Assembly (NCBI GenBank): GCA_903857795.1
Contig: CAIOGM010000107.1
Span: 1-32,758, forward strand
Length of the DNA: 32,758 nucleotides
Reading direction: 5' to 3'
Origin: an uncultured Geobacter sp.
Lineage (GTDB): Bacteria; Desulfobacterota; Desulfuromonadia; Geobacterales; CAIOGM01
Both the position numbers and the translations under genes were made by a program. This document shows positions 7,548-17,432 of the stretch, in pieces. The notes below the pieces were generated by a model. It had not been told where the DNA came from. It worked only from the letters and a program-made list of their open reading frames with translations, and did not search any database. The first letter of the stretch is position 1; the number at the start of each line of letters is the position of its first letter.

Positions 7548-8678
7548 ATGAGGATGACGACAAAGGCGCTGACGCCTTTTTTTATTGTACTGCTCCTGAT
7601 GGCGCTGCTGCCGGCTTCGTCGACTCCTGCGGTGCGGCCGGAGATGATCCGGGTGGCGGTTCTCAAGGGGATCGATCAGCTGAAAATTGACGGCAGCGGG
7701 TTGCTGATCATGGACCGGCAGCGGGAACCGCTCCGCGTCACCCCTCCCCTGACGGTGAAGGGGGAGCGGAAGCGTCTCTGGGTCAATGGCAGAGAGGCGG
7801 CGTCTCTTCTCATCACCGCTTCGACCATGGTCATCGTGAACGGGAAGGGATACCGGGGCGTCATCGAAGTCATCCCCGCAGAACGGGGAGTGCTCGTGGT
7901 TGATGAACTCCCCCTGGAGGAGTACCTGATAGGATTGATCAACTGCGAGATCTCTTCCCTCTGGCCTCTGGAGGCGATCAAGGCACAGGCGGTGGTGGCC
8001 CGGACCTTCGCCCTCTACCAGAAGGAGAGCCGCAAGGGGGCGCTCTATCATCTCGAAGCAACGATCCTCGATCAAGTGTACGATGGCTGTTCGGTGGAAG
8101 ACGCCCGGGCGGCGTTCGGCGTCAGGGAGACGGCCGGAGAGGTGCTGACCTTCAATGGCGACCTGGCCCAGACCTTTTTCCACGCCAACTGTGGCGGGCA
8201 TACCGAGGCGGTAGAGCAGGTCTGGTCGGTACGGCGCCCCTATCTGACCGGCGTCACCTGCCGGTACTGCCTCGATGCGCCGACGGCGGCGTGGGAGAGT
8301 ACTCTTTCCCTCGCAAAGATCGAGGGGTTGCTGAAGGGGGCGGGGGTGGCGGCGCCGGCTCTGCGTGATCTCTCTGCAGGAACCCGTAACGGGAGCGGCC
8401 GTCTCCTGACGGTTCGTCTGACCTCGGCCAAGGGGGTTCGGGAGTTGGCGGCGACCTCCTTCCGCAAGGCGCTCGGTTCTACCGTCATCAGGAGCACGAA
8501 CTTCGAGATCGCCGTTTCCGGGGAGTCGGCCCGGTTTACCGGCAGCGGCTTCGGCCATGGGGTGGGACTCTGCCAGTGGGGGGCCCGGAGCAGGGCGGCT
8601 GACGGGTTCAGCTACCGTGAGATTCTCACCTACTACTATCCGGGGACGGTGCTCAGGAAGATGGCCAATGGTGTCTGA
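7548..8678 (+). CDS. SpoIID/LytB-domain cell-wall protein
   Basis: 376 residues. It begins with a hydrophobic signal or anchor segment (about residues 6-24), so the product should act outside the inner membrane. The SpoIID domain is marked by the LEEYLIG stretch (124-129), C133-E134 and [18 protein letters not shown] (139-156). Glu134 aligns with the catalytic acid of SpoIID lytic transglycosylases, which cleave glycan strands stripped of stem peptides. [12 protein letters not shown] motif closes the domain. In a non-sporulating lineage the likely role is peptidoglycan turnover. Its TGA overlaps the queA ATG by one base (TGATG), implying coupled translation. Confidence 0.88.
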   Translation: MRMTTKALTPFFIVLLLMALLPASSTPAVRPEMIRVAVLKGIDQLKIDGSGLLIMDRQREPLRVTPPLTVKGERKRLWVNGREAASLLITASTMVIVNGKGYRGVIEVIPAERGVLVVDELPLEEYLIGLINCEISSLWPLEAIKAQAVVARTFALYQKESRKGALYHLEATILDQVYDGCSVEDARAAFGVRETAGEVLTFNGDLAQTFFHANCGGHTEAVEQVWSVRRPYLTGVTCRYCLDAPTAAWESTLSLAKIEGLLKGAGVAAPALRDLSAGTRNGSGRLLTVRLTSAKGVRELAATSFRKALGSTVIRSTNFEIAVSGESARFTGSGFGHGVGLCQWGARSRAADGFSYREILTYYYPGTVLRKMANGV

Positions 8679-9688
8679 TGCAGCTCGAAGAGTTTGATTT
8701 CCCTCTCCCCGAGGAGCTCATCGCCCAGGAACCGGCGGCAAGGCGGGACGGTTCCCGGCTCCTGCTCCTCGACCGGAAGAGCGGGGCGATGAGCCACTCC
8801 ACCTTCTCCCGGATCGTCGATCAGTTCCGGGAGGGGGATCTGCTGGCCATCAACACCACGCGGGTCATTCCTGCCAGGCTCCTGGGGCATAAGGAGAGCG
8901 GGGGGAGGGCGGAGCTTTTTCTCGTCAGGCAGACGGTGGACGGCTTCTGGCGCTGCCTCATCCGGGCTTCCAAGTCTCCCGGGCCGGGAACGGTCATCCT
9001 GCTCCCTGAAGGGGGCAGCGCTACGGTGATGAGCCGGGATGAAGAGAGCTGGACGGTGGAGATACACTCTCCCGGCGATTTTCAGCAGTGGTTGCTGCGC
9101 CATGGCCGGATGCCGCTCCCTCCCTATATACGCCGGGAGCCGCGGGATGAGGATCGGGAACGGTATCAGACGGTCTTTGCCGCCCATGAGGGGGCCGTGG
9201 CCGCCCCCACCGCGGGTCTCCATATGACGGACGAACTGCTGGCGGCCTTGCGGCTGCGGGGGGTAGAGCTGGTGCCGCTGACGCTCCATGTGGGGCTGGG
9301 CACCTTCCAGCCGATCCGGACGGCGAATCTGGCGGAGCACCGAATGCACCGGGAGTGGTACACGATTCCCGAGGAGAGTGCCGCTCTGGTGAACAGCGGC
9401 CGACGGGTTGTGGCGCTTGGGACCACGGCGGCCCGGGCGCTGGAGCATTCGGCTCTGACCCATGGCAGGGTAACGGCCGGCGACGCCGAGGCGGACATCT
9501 TCATCTATCCGGGGTACCGTTTTCGGGCCGTGGCGGGGCTCATCACCAACTTTCATCTCCCCAAATCCACTCTGCTGCTCCTGGTCTCGGCCTTTGCCGG
9601 AAGAGAGCCGCTCCTGGCGGCCTATGCCGAGGCGGTGGCCCGACGGTACCGGTTTTTCAGCTATGGCGACGCCATGATGATCGCGTAA
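8678..9688 (+). CDS. queA: S-adenosylmethionine:tRNA ribosyltransferase-isomerase
   Basis: Transfers and isomerises the ribosyl part of SAM onto 7-aminomethyl-7-deazaguanine in tRNA, giving epoxyqueuosine at position 34. The 336 residues have the usual family length. Recognisable stretches include the N-terminal [25 protein letters not shown], the [13 protein letters not shown] block and C-terminal [19 protein letters not shown]. The start overlaps the preceding stop. tgt, the next-but-one step earlier in the same pathway, follows 77 bp downstream. Confidence 0.96.
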   Translation: MQLEEFDFPLPEELIAQEPAARRDGSRLLLLDRKSGAMSHSTFSRIVDQFREGDLLAINTTRVIPARLLGHKESGGRAELFLVRQTVDGFWRCLIRASKSPGPGTVILLPEGGSATVMSRDEESWTVEIHSPGDFQQWLLRHGRMPLPPYIRREPRDEDRERYQTVFAAHEGAVAAPTAGLHMTDELLAALRLRGVELVPLTLHVGLGTFQPIRTANLAEHRMHREWYTIPEESAALVNSGRRVVALGTTAARALEHSALTHGRVTAGDAEADIFIYPGYRFRAVAGLITNFHLPKSTLLLLVSAFAGREPLLAAYAEAVARRYRFFSYGDAMMIA

Positions 9689-9725
9689 CGGCGGATTGGA
9701 ATCACTCACCATTTTTTTTAACTTC

Positions 9726-10989
<1,264 letters not shown>

Positions 10990-11001
10990 AAAGGAGATTT
11001 T

Positions 11002-11325
11002 ATGTTTGGATTGGCTTTTGCAATGGGAACACCGCCAGGCGGAGCGGGCGCCGCCGGAGGTGCGTCGGCGTTCATGAATATCATTCCGCTGGTCTTCATG
11101 TTCGCTATCTTCTATTTCCTCCTCATCCGTCCTCAGCAGAAGAAGGCCAAGGAGCACAAGTCGCTCCTGGATGCTCTCAAGAAAGGGGACAGGGTGGTGA
11201 CTGCCGGCGGTATGCACGGCAAGGTGACCGCTCTCGACGACAAGCTCGTCACCCTCGAGATAGCAAACGGGGTCAATGTGAAGTTCAACAAGGGATTTAT
11301 CGGCAATGTGGAGCGGGAAGGGTAG
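11002..11325 (+). CDS. yajC: Sec translocon accessory subunit YajC
   Basis: A 107-residue protein with one membrane helix (about residues 25-45) preceded by a Gly/Ala-rich stretch, then the family signature FFLLIRPQQKK-like FYFLLIRPQQKKAKEH and a soluble domain with GDRVVTAGGMHGKV. YajC associates with SecDF and YidC in the inner membrane. AAAGGAG lies five bases before the ATG. secD follows immediately, the usual yajC-secD-secF order. Confidence 0.95.
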   Translation: MFGLAFAMGTPPGGAGAAGGASAFMNIIPLVFMFAIFYFLLIRPQQKKAKEHKSLLDALKKGDRVVTAGGMHGKVTALDDKLVTLEIANGVNVKFNKGFIGNVEREG

Positions 11326-11377
11326 TTCCCCTGGCTTGCGGTTTGATTTCCGCAGATATCTGAAAAGGAGTTCTGGT

Positions 11378-12976
11378 ATGTCCAAGGGGCTAACCTGGCG
11401 CATTGGTCTGATTGTGTTGTTTCTCGTGGGGTCGTTCATATACCTCATCCCCACGCTGGCTGGGGGCAAGCTTCCATCCTGGTGGGGGGGGCTCTTGCCC
11501 AAGGATAAGATCCATCTGGGGCTCGACCTCCAGGGGGGGACCCATCTGGTTCTTGAAGTGGATACGCCCAAGGCGGTGGAGGGGAAGTTGGACCTCATCA
11601 TCACCGACCTTGAGGACACCCTCAACAGCAAGACCATCCGTTTCAAGCAGATCGTCAAGGGGGGGAGTGACCGGATTGCGGTTACCCTCTATGATAAGAT
11701 GAGCGCCGACACGGTGGCGAAACTGCTCAAGGAGAAGTATCCCCAACTCGAACTGGCCGCGCCGGTTGACGAGGGGGGATTCTATGCCGTCTCTCTCAGG
11801 ATGGGGGAGAAGGAGCAGCAGGATACCCGTGACAAGGCGGTGGCCCAGGCGCTGGAGACCATCCGGAACCGGATAGACCAGTTCGGCGTCTCCGAGCCGG
11901 TGATTCAGCGGGAGGGGATCGATCACATCGTGGTGCAGCTCCCCGGCATCAAGGATCCGAAACGGGCCATCGAGCTGATCGGCAAGACCGCCCGTCTGGA
12001 GTTCAAGCTGGTGGACGAGGGGGCTAACCCGGCGCCAGGGATGCCGGTCCCGCCAGAGGATGAACGGCTTACGGAGAAGAAGGTCGACGCCGCCACCGGT
12101 GCCGTGACCGAGATTCCCCTGGTTCTCAAGAGAAAGACCCTCATCACCGGCGACCTCCTCACCGACGCCCAGGTCCGGATCGACTCCCAGTACAATCAGC
12201 CCTATGTGGCCATCGAGTTCAACTCCCTGGGGGCCAAGCTGTTTGATCAGGTGACCGCCGCCAATGTGGGGAAGCGGTTCGCCATCGTGCTTGACAACGC
12301 CATCTACTCCGCCCCGGTCATCAGGGAGCGCATCTCCGGCGGTAGCGCCCAAATCTCCGGCTCCTTCACCGAGAAGGAGGCCGCGGACCTGGCCATCGTC
12401 CTGCGGGCCGGAGCACTCCCTGCGCCGGTGAAGATCATCCAGAATGTCACCGTCGGACCGTCCCTGGGGCAGGATTCTATCAACAAAGGGCTCATGGCCG
12501 GCCTCATCGGGGTGATCCTGGTGGTCATCTTCATGACCATCTACTACAAGCTGTCGGGACTCATCGCCAATGTGGGGATGGTGCTGAACATAATCTATCT
12601 CATGGGCGCCCTGGCGGCTCTCGGTGCGACCCTGACGCTTCCCGGAATCGCGGCTATCGTGCTCCTCATCGGGATGTCGGTGGACTCCAACGTCCTCATC
12701 TTCGAGCGGATCAGGGAGGAGCTGCGGCTCGGCAAGACGGCCAAGGCCGCGGTGGACGCCGGGTATGACAAGGCGTTCCTCACGATCATGGACTCCCACG
12801 TGACGACGTTGATCACCGCCGCGGTCCTGTTCCAGTTCGGCACCGGGCCGGTGAAAGGGTTCGCCGTATCGCTTAGTCTCGGTATCATCATCAACCTGTT
12901 CACCTCGCTGCTGGGGACCAGGGTGATCTACGATTTCATCCTGGGGCGCACCCACGTGAAGAACCTGAGCATATAA
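11378..12976 (+). CDS. secD: Protein translocase subunit SecD
   Basis: 532 residues from the ATG at 11378, chosen because AAAAGGAG ends seven bases upstream; the frame stays open back into yajC but without a matching site. One N-terminal helix is followed by the large periplasmic P1 region (with LGLDLQGGTHLVLEV near its start), then five more helices. The segment SVDSNVLIFERIREEL, typical of RND-type SecD/SecF, lies near residues 430-450. SecD and SecF use the proton-motive force to help pull exported proteins across the membrane. Confidence 0.97.
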   Translation: MSKGLTWRIGLIVLFLVGSFIYLIPTLAGGKLPSWWGGLLPKDKIHLGLDLQGGTHLVLEVDTPKAVEGKLDLIITDLEDTLNSKTIRFKQIVKGGSDRIAVTLYDKMSADTVAKLLKEKYPQLELAAPVDEGGFYAVSLRMGEKEQQDTRDKAVAQALETIRNRIDQFGVSEPVIQREGIDHIVVQLPGIKDPKRAIELIGKTARLEFKLVDEGANPAPGMPVPPEDERLTEKKVDAATGAVTEIPLVLKRKTLITGDLLTDAQVRIDSQYNQPYVAIEFNSLGAKLFDQVTAANVGKRFAIVLDNAIYSAPVIRERISGGSAQISGSFTEKEAADLAIVLRAGALPAPVKIIQNVTVGPSLGQDSINKGLMAGLIGVILVVIFMTIYYKLSGLIANVGMVLNIIYLMGALAALGATLTLPGIAAIVLLIGMSVDSNVLIFERIREELRLGKTAKAAVDAGYDKAFLTIMDSHVTTLITAAVLFQFGTGPVKGFAVSLSLGIIINLFTSLLGTRVIYDFILGRTHVKNLSI

Positions 12977-12991
12977 GGGGGAGGGAGTAGC

Positions 12992-13891
12992 ATGGAACTC
13001 ATCGGTAAAACAAAAATAGATTTCATCGGCATGCGGAACATCTCCTTCATGATATCGGGTGTCATCGCCCTTGTCGGAATCATCGCCATCATCCAGATAT
13101 CCCGGGGCGCCGCCAACATGGGGATCGACTTCTCCGGGGGGACCGGGCTCCAGATCAAGTTTGCCAAGCCATTCACCACGGATGAGATCCGTAAGGCGCT
13201 GGCTGACAACGGGATCAAGGAGGTGGAACTCCAGGAGATCAAGGAGGGGAACCAGCTCCTGATCAAGATGCGCAAGAGCACGGCGCCGGTGGGAAAGATC
13301 GCCGAGACCATCGAGCAGGATTTCAAGAAGGCGCTTCCCGGAAACAGTTTCACCATTGAAAGCACCACGGAGATCGGCCCCTCCATCGGCGACAAGCTCC
13401 GCAAGGACACCCTCATCGCCGTGGCGCTCTCCCTCTTCTGTATCATCCTCTACATCGCCTGGCGGTTTGACTTCAAGTTCGGCATCGGCGCCACGGTGGC
13501 TACCCTGCACGATGTCCTGGCGATCTTGGCCGTCTTCTTTGTGATGAACAAGGAGGTCAACCTGCTCCTGATCACGGCGGTCCTGACAGTCGCCGGCTAC
13601 TCGCTTACCGATACGGTGGTGGTCTTCGACCGGATTCGGGAGAATCTGAAGAAGAACGCCAAGGATTCCATGAAGAACGTCTTCAATGCGAGTATCAACG
13701 AGGTTCTCTCCCGGACCATCGTCACCTCGCTGACCGTCTTCATGGCGGCCACCTCTCTCTGGCTCATGGGAGGCGAGGTGATACATGACTTTGCCTTTGC
13801 CCTCGTGGTTGGGGTGGCGGTTGGGACCTATTCGTCGATCTTTGTCGCCAGCCCGGTGGTGGTCATCCTGGAAGAGCGGGCAAAGAGCTAA
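12992..13891 (+). CDS. secF: Protein translocase subunit SecF
   Basis: 299 residues with six predicted membrane helices. It has GIDFSGGTGLQIKF after helix 1 and the RND-type motif SLTDTVVVFDRIRENL in the C-terminal half, both diagnostic of SecF. GGGGAGGGA precedes the ATG, 15 bp after the secD stop. It partners with SecD as a separate chain; the two are not fused here. Confidence 0.97.
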   Translation: MELIGKTKIDFIGMRNISFMISGVIALVGIIAIIQISRGAANMGIDFSGGTGLQIKFAKPFTTDEIRKALADNGIKEVELQEIKEGNQLLIKMRKSTAPVGKIAETIEQDFKKALPGNSFTIESTTEIGPSIGDKLRKDTLIAVALSLFCIILYIAWRFDFKFGIGATVATLHDVLAILAVFFVMNKEVNLLLITAVLTVAGYSLTDTVVVFDRIRENLKKNAKDSMKNVFNASINEVLSRTIVTSLTVFMAATSLWLMGGEVIHDFAFALVVGVAVGTYSSIFVASPVVVILEERAKS

Positions 13892-13913
13892 GCCTAACGA
13901 GGGAGTGTATCCG

Positions 13914-14468
13914 GTGAAAAAAGAAAACGTACTGTATATAGTCGTTGCGTTGCTGGTCGGTTTGCTGGGTGGGTATCTCGTCTTCAGCCTCGCCGGCGGG
14001 AAAAAACAGGCGGAAGCCCCCATGGCGGGAATCCCCATGGGCGCCGGTTCGCCTGCCGATTATCAGGCGCGGATAACCGAGGCGGAGAAGATCGTTGCCA
14101 AAGATCCCAAGAATTTTCAGGCATGGGTCTCCCTGGGTAATGACTATTTCGATACCTCGCAGCCCCAGAAGGCCATCGACGCCTATTCCAAGGCCCTGGA
14201 GATCAACCCCAACAGCCCCGATATCCTCACCGATCAAGGGGTCATGTTCCGGAAGGTGGGGTGGTTTGACAAGGCCTTGGCCAACTTCGAGAAGGCCCAG
14301 CAGGTGGAACCCAAGCATCTCCAGAGCCTCTATAATATCGGCGTGGTCTACATGGAGGATATGAAACAACCGGACAAGGCGTTCAAGGTCTGGAGTAAAT
14401 ACCTTGAACTGGACTCCACCAGCCCCACGGCCCAGCAGATCAAATCGGCCATGGAGAAGGGGAAGTAA
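13914..14468 (+). CDS. Membrane-anchored TPR protein
   Basis: 184 residues from a GTG with GGGAG eight bases upstream; an in-frame extension upstream overlaps secF and is not likely to be used. One membrane helix (about residues 7-27) is followed by a short linker and three tandem TPR units (about 60-165; for example AWVSLGNDYFDTSQPQKAI and SLYNIGVVYMEDMKQPDKA). It is probably inner-membrane with TPRs facing the periplasm, acting as a protein-interaction scaffold. It lies 22 bp after secF, so is probably cotranscribed; a link to secretion is inferred from position only. Confidence 0.8.
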   Translation: MKKENVLYIVVALLVGLLGGYLVFSLAGGKKQAEAPMAGIPMGAGSPADYQARITEAEKIVAKDPKNFQAWVSLGNDYFDTSQPQKAIDAYSKALEINPNSPDILTDQGVMFRKVGWFDKALANFEKAQQVEPKHLQSLYNIGVVYMEDMKQPDKAFKVWSKYLELDSTSPTAQQIKSAMEKGK

Positions 14469-14478
14469 CGGCGCTTAT

Positions 14479-14507
14479 CCACGAAGGCCACGAAGAAGCA
14501 CGAAGAA
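14479..14507. repeat. Short CCACGAAG-type tandem repeat
   Basis: Three degenerate direct copies of CCACGAAGR lie between the TPR gene stop and its terminator. Comparable CACGAAG runs occur between genes in many deltaproteobacterial genomes (general knowledge). No function is assigned. Confidence 0.6.
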
Positions 14508-14529
14508 AACCGAACAGACAAGCATTCTG

Positions 14530-14554
14530 AACCCCGCGTTATGCGGGGTTTTTT
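14530..14554 (+). terminator. Terminator after the yajC-secDF-TPR operon
   Basis: An 8-bp GC-rich stem AACCCCGC/GCGGGGTT closes a 5-nt loop and ends in six T residues. It lies 15 bp before the recJ ATG, so recJ may have only read-through or a nearby promoter that was not recognised. Confidence 0.85.
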
Positions 14555-14569
14555 GCAGGGGAGAGATGG

Positions 14570-16282
14570 ATGGAGCCGGTGAAGGAACGGCGATGGCGGC
14601 TGCGGGAGAGTGACGAGAGTGCGGTGGCGGCTGTGGCCGAAGGCGCCGGTGTCCCGGCGCTGCTGGCGCGGCTCATGGTCAACCGGGGGATCACCGACGC
14701 CGGTGCCGCCGGGCGGTTTCTCAACGCCGCCCTGGCCGACTGCCACGACCCGTTTCTCATGGGGGGGATGACGGAGGCGGTGGAGCGGCTCCTCGCGGCG
14801 CGACGGGACGGGGAACCGGTCTGCATCTACGGTGATTACGATGTGGACGGCATAACCGCCACGGCGCTCCTCATGGAGTTCTTCCGCAGCGTCGGTTTTG
14901 CCTGTTTCTATCACATCCCCAACCGGATGGAGCATGGCTACGGCCTGGCCGAGGCGGGGGTCAGGGCAGCGGCGGCCGCCGGCGCCCGGGTCATCGTCTC
15001 CGTTGACTGCGGCGTCACCGCCGTAACCGAGGCGCTGCTCTGCCGAACTCTTGGCGTCGATCTCATCATCACCGATCACCACACCCCCGGGGAGACCATC
15101 CCCGACGCCTGCGCCATCCTCAATCCCCATCTCCCCGGCTGTTCGTTCCCCTTCAAACTCCTTTCCGGCGTCGGAGTCGCCTTCAATCTCCTCATCGCCC
15201 TCCGGCTCCGGCTTCGGGAGAGCGGCGGGTTTGCGGTTGGCGGGATACCGAACCTGCGGGAGTATCTCGATCTGGTGGCGTTGGGGACCATCGCCGACAT
15301 CGTCCCACTGACGGGCGAGAACCGGCTCTTCGTCAGGTTCGGGCTCAAGGAGCTCACCGCAACACGCCGACCCGGCATCGCCGCCCTCAAGAGTGTCTCC
15401 GCGGTGACGGGTGAGGTCTCCGCCTACGATGTAGGGTTCAAGCTCGCCCCCCGGCTCAACGCCTGCGGCCGGCTGGAGGATGCGACCCGCGGGGTGGAGC
15501 TTCTCCTGAGCCGCGACCCGGAAGAAGCGGCGCTCATCGCCGGGGAGCTGGACGCCAGCAACGGCGAACGCCGGCAGCTGGAGCAGGAGATCCTTCAGGA
15601 TGCGCGGGCCAGGGTGGAGGCTGATCCTGTGGACCGGTTCGGGATCGTGCTGGCCTCCGAGGAGTGGCATCCGGGGGTCATCGGCATCGTCGCCTCGCGG
15701 TTGGTGGAGCTGTTCCATCGCCCCACGATCCTCATCGCCCTCATGGAGGGGAGCGGTCGCGGCTCCGGCAGGAGCATCCCCGCCTTCCATCTCTACAATG
15801 CTCTGGTCACCTGCTCGGGAAATCTTCTCAAGTTCGGCGGTCACAAGTACGCGGCCGGGCTCTCACTGGCCGGGGAAATGGTGGACCTCTTCGCCGAGGA
15901 GTTTAACGCCCATGCCGCCGGGGTGCTGGCGCCGGAAGATCTCACCCCCGATCTCCTCATCGACGCCGAGCTGGCGCATCATGAGGTTACCGCAGCGCTC
16001 CCCGGGCTCATCGCCCGGCTGGCGCCCCATGGAGCGGGGAACCCTGCGCCGCTTTTTCTCCTCCGTCGGGTGCCTATCCTGGACAGGAGGATTCTCAAGG
16101 AGAAACATCTCAAGTTGCGGGTGGCGCTCCCCTGCGGAGCGGTGGACGCCATCGCCTTCAACCTGGCCGACTTTGTCTGCAGCGGCGTCGTCGATCTGCT
16201 CTTTTCACCGGAGATAAATGTCTGGAACGGTAGGGAGAGCCTTCAGCTCAAGATCAAAGAGCTGCGCAACTCAGTTGACTAA
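14570..16282 (+). CDS. recJ: Single-stranded-DNA-specific exonuclease RecJ
   Basis: 570 residues, the usual RecJ length. DHH-family phosphoesterase motifs are intact: DYDVD (89-93), VDCG (Asp146) and DHH (169-171), then the DHHA1 nucleic-acid-binding part with SGRGSGRSIPAFHLYNAL and FGGHKYAAG, and a C-terminal OB-like domain. RecJ degrades single-stranded DNA 5' to 3' in recombination, mismatch and base-excision repair. GGGGAGAG precedes the ATG. Confidence 0.96.
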   Translation: MEPVKERRWRLRESDESAVAAVAEGAGVPALLARLMVNRGITDAGAAGRFLNAALADCHDPFLMGGMTEAVERLLAARRDGEPVCIYGDYDVDGITATALLMEFFRSVGFACFYHIPNRMEHGYGLAEAGVRAAAAAGARVIVSVDCGVTAVTEALLCRTLGVDLIITDHHTPGETIPDACAILNPHLPGCSFPFKLLSGVGVAFNLLIALRLRLRESGGFAVGGIPNLREYLDLVALGTIADIVPLTGENRLFVRFGLKELTATRRPGIAALKSVSAVTGEVSAYDVGFKLAPRLNACGRLEDATRGVELLLSRDPEEAALIAGELDASNGERRQLEQEILQDARARVEADPVDRFGIVLASEEWHPGVIGIVASRLVELFHRPTILIALMEGSGRGSGRSIPAFHLYNALVTCSGNLLKFGGHKYAAGLSLAGEMVDLFAEEFNAHAAGVLAPEDLTPDLLIDAELAHHEVTAALPGLIARLAPHGAGNPAPLFLLRRVPILDRRILKEKHLKLRVALPCGAVDAIAFNLADFVCSGVVDLLFSPEINVWNGRESLQLKIKELRNSVD

Positions 16283-16305
16283 AAAACAGTGAAGAGGAGA
16301 AGCGG

Positions 16306-16581
16306 ATGAACAAGGAAAAGGAACAGCAAGAGATCTCCGTTCTCGGACGGCTCCTCTCCATGGAGGCCTTTATCTTCCTCATGGGACTCGTCTCCCTGGG
16401 GTACGGGGTCGTCAACGGGATCGCCGTCAACGTCTTCTTCGGGCTATTCATCCTGGCAGGTGGGGTGGTGCTCTATTTTGTGAAGAGGAAGGACTGGAAG
16501 AAGCATTGGGAGGAGCAGGAGGCCATCAAGCTGCGACTCGATGAAATCAGGAAACGGGAGAAGGAGGCGCGAAAGCCATGA
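16306..16581 (+). CDS. Small two-helix membrane protein
   Basis: 91 residues. A short charged N-terminus is followed by two hydrophobic segments (about residues 19-39 and 42-60), then a highly charged, probably helical C-terminal tail rich in Lys, Glu and Arg. It lies 23 bp after recJ and overlaps the maf start by four bases (ATGA), so is part of the recJ-maf operon. AGAGGAGAAG precedes the ATG. The family was not recognised and no function is assigned. Confidence 0.75.
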   Translation: MNKEKEQQEISVLGRLLSMEAFIFLMGLVSLGYGVVNGIAVNVFFGLFILAGGVVLYFVKRKDWKKHWEEQEAIKLRLDEIRKREKEARKP

Positions 16582-17150
16582 GTAAAAGAAAAATCGTCCT
16601 GGCGTCGGCCTCACCCCGACGTAGCGAGCTCCTGGAGTCCGCGGGGATCAGCTTCTCGGTGGTTCCGGCGGATATTCCCGAAGAGCCGCTGCCGGGGGAG
16701 CCGCCGCCGGATCATGTGCTCCGCCTGGCTACCGAGAAGGCGCTGGTTGTGGCGAGAACCGTCCCGGGGGATATCTTCATCGGCGCCGATACCGTGGTGG
16801 TCTGCGAAGGGGAGATCATGGGGAAGCCGGTGGACGCCGCCGATGCCCGGCGGATGCTCTCCGCACTCTCCGGACGGAGCCACGACGTCATCACCGGCTT
16901 CGCCGTGCATGACCGGAGCGCCGACGTGACGCACGCCGAAGTTGTCAGCACCCATGTCATCTTCAAACCACTGACGCCGGCGGAGATCGACGCCTATATC
17001 GCCACCGGTTGCCCTTTCGACAAGGCGGGGGCCTACGCCATCCAGGGGGGGGCGGCGTACATGGTCCGGGGAATCGAAGGTTCCTACACCAACGTGGTGG
17101 GGTTACCGCTCTGCGAGGTGGTAGAGGTTCTCAGGCGCTTGGGGGCGTGA
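16578..17150 (+). CDS. maf: Maf-family nucleotide pyrophosphatase
   Basis: 190 residues, normal length. The N-terminal LASASPRRSELL phosphate-binding loop, GADTVVVCEGEIMGKP and FDKAGAYAIQG are Maf signatures with the catalytic Asp in the last. Family members hydrolyse nucleoside triphosphates, dTTP and UTP (YhdE type) or modified pyrimidines, to monophosphates, for house-cleaning or division control; the exact substrate cannot be read from sequence. It overlaps the preceding membrane-protein gene by four bases. Confidence 0.93.
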   Translation: MSKRKIVLASASPRRSELLESAGISFSVVPADIPEEPLPGEPPPDHVLRLATEKALVVARTVPGDIFIGADTVVVCEGEIMGKPVDAADARRMLSALSGRSHDVITGFAVHDRSADVTHAEVVSTHVIFKPLTPAEIDAYIATGCPFDKAGAYAIQGGAAYMVRGIEGSYTNVVGLPLCEVVEVLRRLGA

Positions 17151-17153
17151 CCG

Positions 17154-17171
17154 GATTAGCGATGATCTTCA
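17154..17171. repeat. Solo copy of an 18-bp terminal-repeat-like motif
   Basis: GATTAGCGATGATCTTCA, three bases after the maf stop, matches both ends of the insertion element at 30462-30620 (consensus GATTAGCGATRATMTTCA). Similarity to the left end there continues weakly for about another 12-25 bp. Only one end is present here. Confidence 0.7.
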
Positions 17172-17200
17172 CCTAAGCAGCAGCGACGTACCGGTAACAC

Positions 17201-17231
17201 AAAGAGCGACGGGTCAATCCCGTCGCTCTTT
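17201..17231 (+). terminator. Terminator of the recJ-maf operon
   Basis: A perfect 13-bp stem AAAGAGCGACGGG/CCCGTCGCTCTTT closes a 5-nt loop. The arms end in A and T runs, so it could also work in reverse. Confidence 0.85.
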
Positions 17232-17332
17232 ATCGTTTATTTTCGGCGTAACTGCGTCAAGGCTTTTTATCCACAGATAAAGGCGGATTAACACCGATGA
17301 CTGCACAACCAAGGTAACACAGTGTGAAAACT

Positions 17333-17424
17333 GTCTGAACCGGGATTTTCAGGATTACGGGATTTACTTAGATTGTGAATCGAAATCCTGAAAATCCTCG
17401 AATCCTGAAAATCCCGGTTCAGAC
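17333..17424. repeat. 24-bp perfect inverted repeat / dispersed GGGATTTTCAGGATT element
   Basis: Arms 17333-17356 and 17401-17424 are perfect 24-bp reverse complements around a 44-bp centre that holds a further AATCCTGAAAATCC-like copy. Its left half (17327-17384) recurs at 24534-24589 with roughly 85% identity. It lies between the convergent maf and HD-regulator genes and ends 8 bp from the latter's stop, where it could also terminate transcription. The rest of 17232-17432 holds a degenerate TTATCCACAGAT-type repeat and no gene. Confidence 0.8.
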
Positions 17425-17432
17425 GGGGGGTC

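Noticed and set aside
11390-14038. An 882-codon open frame antisense to secD and secF
   Set aside because: Its translation is rich in Asp, Gly, His and Arg in the pattern of a GC-rich shadow frame, and secD/secF are unmistakable on the other strand.
14348-15844. A 498-codon open frame antisense to recJ
   Set aside because: Shadow of recJ; the composition is biased and no family features are present.
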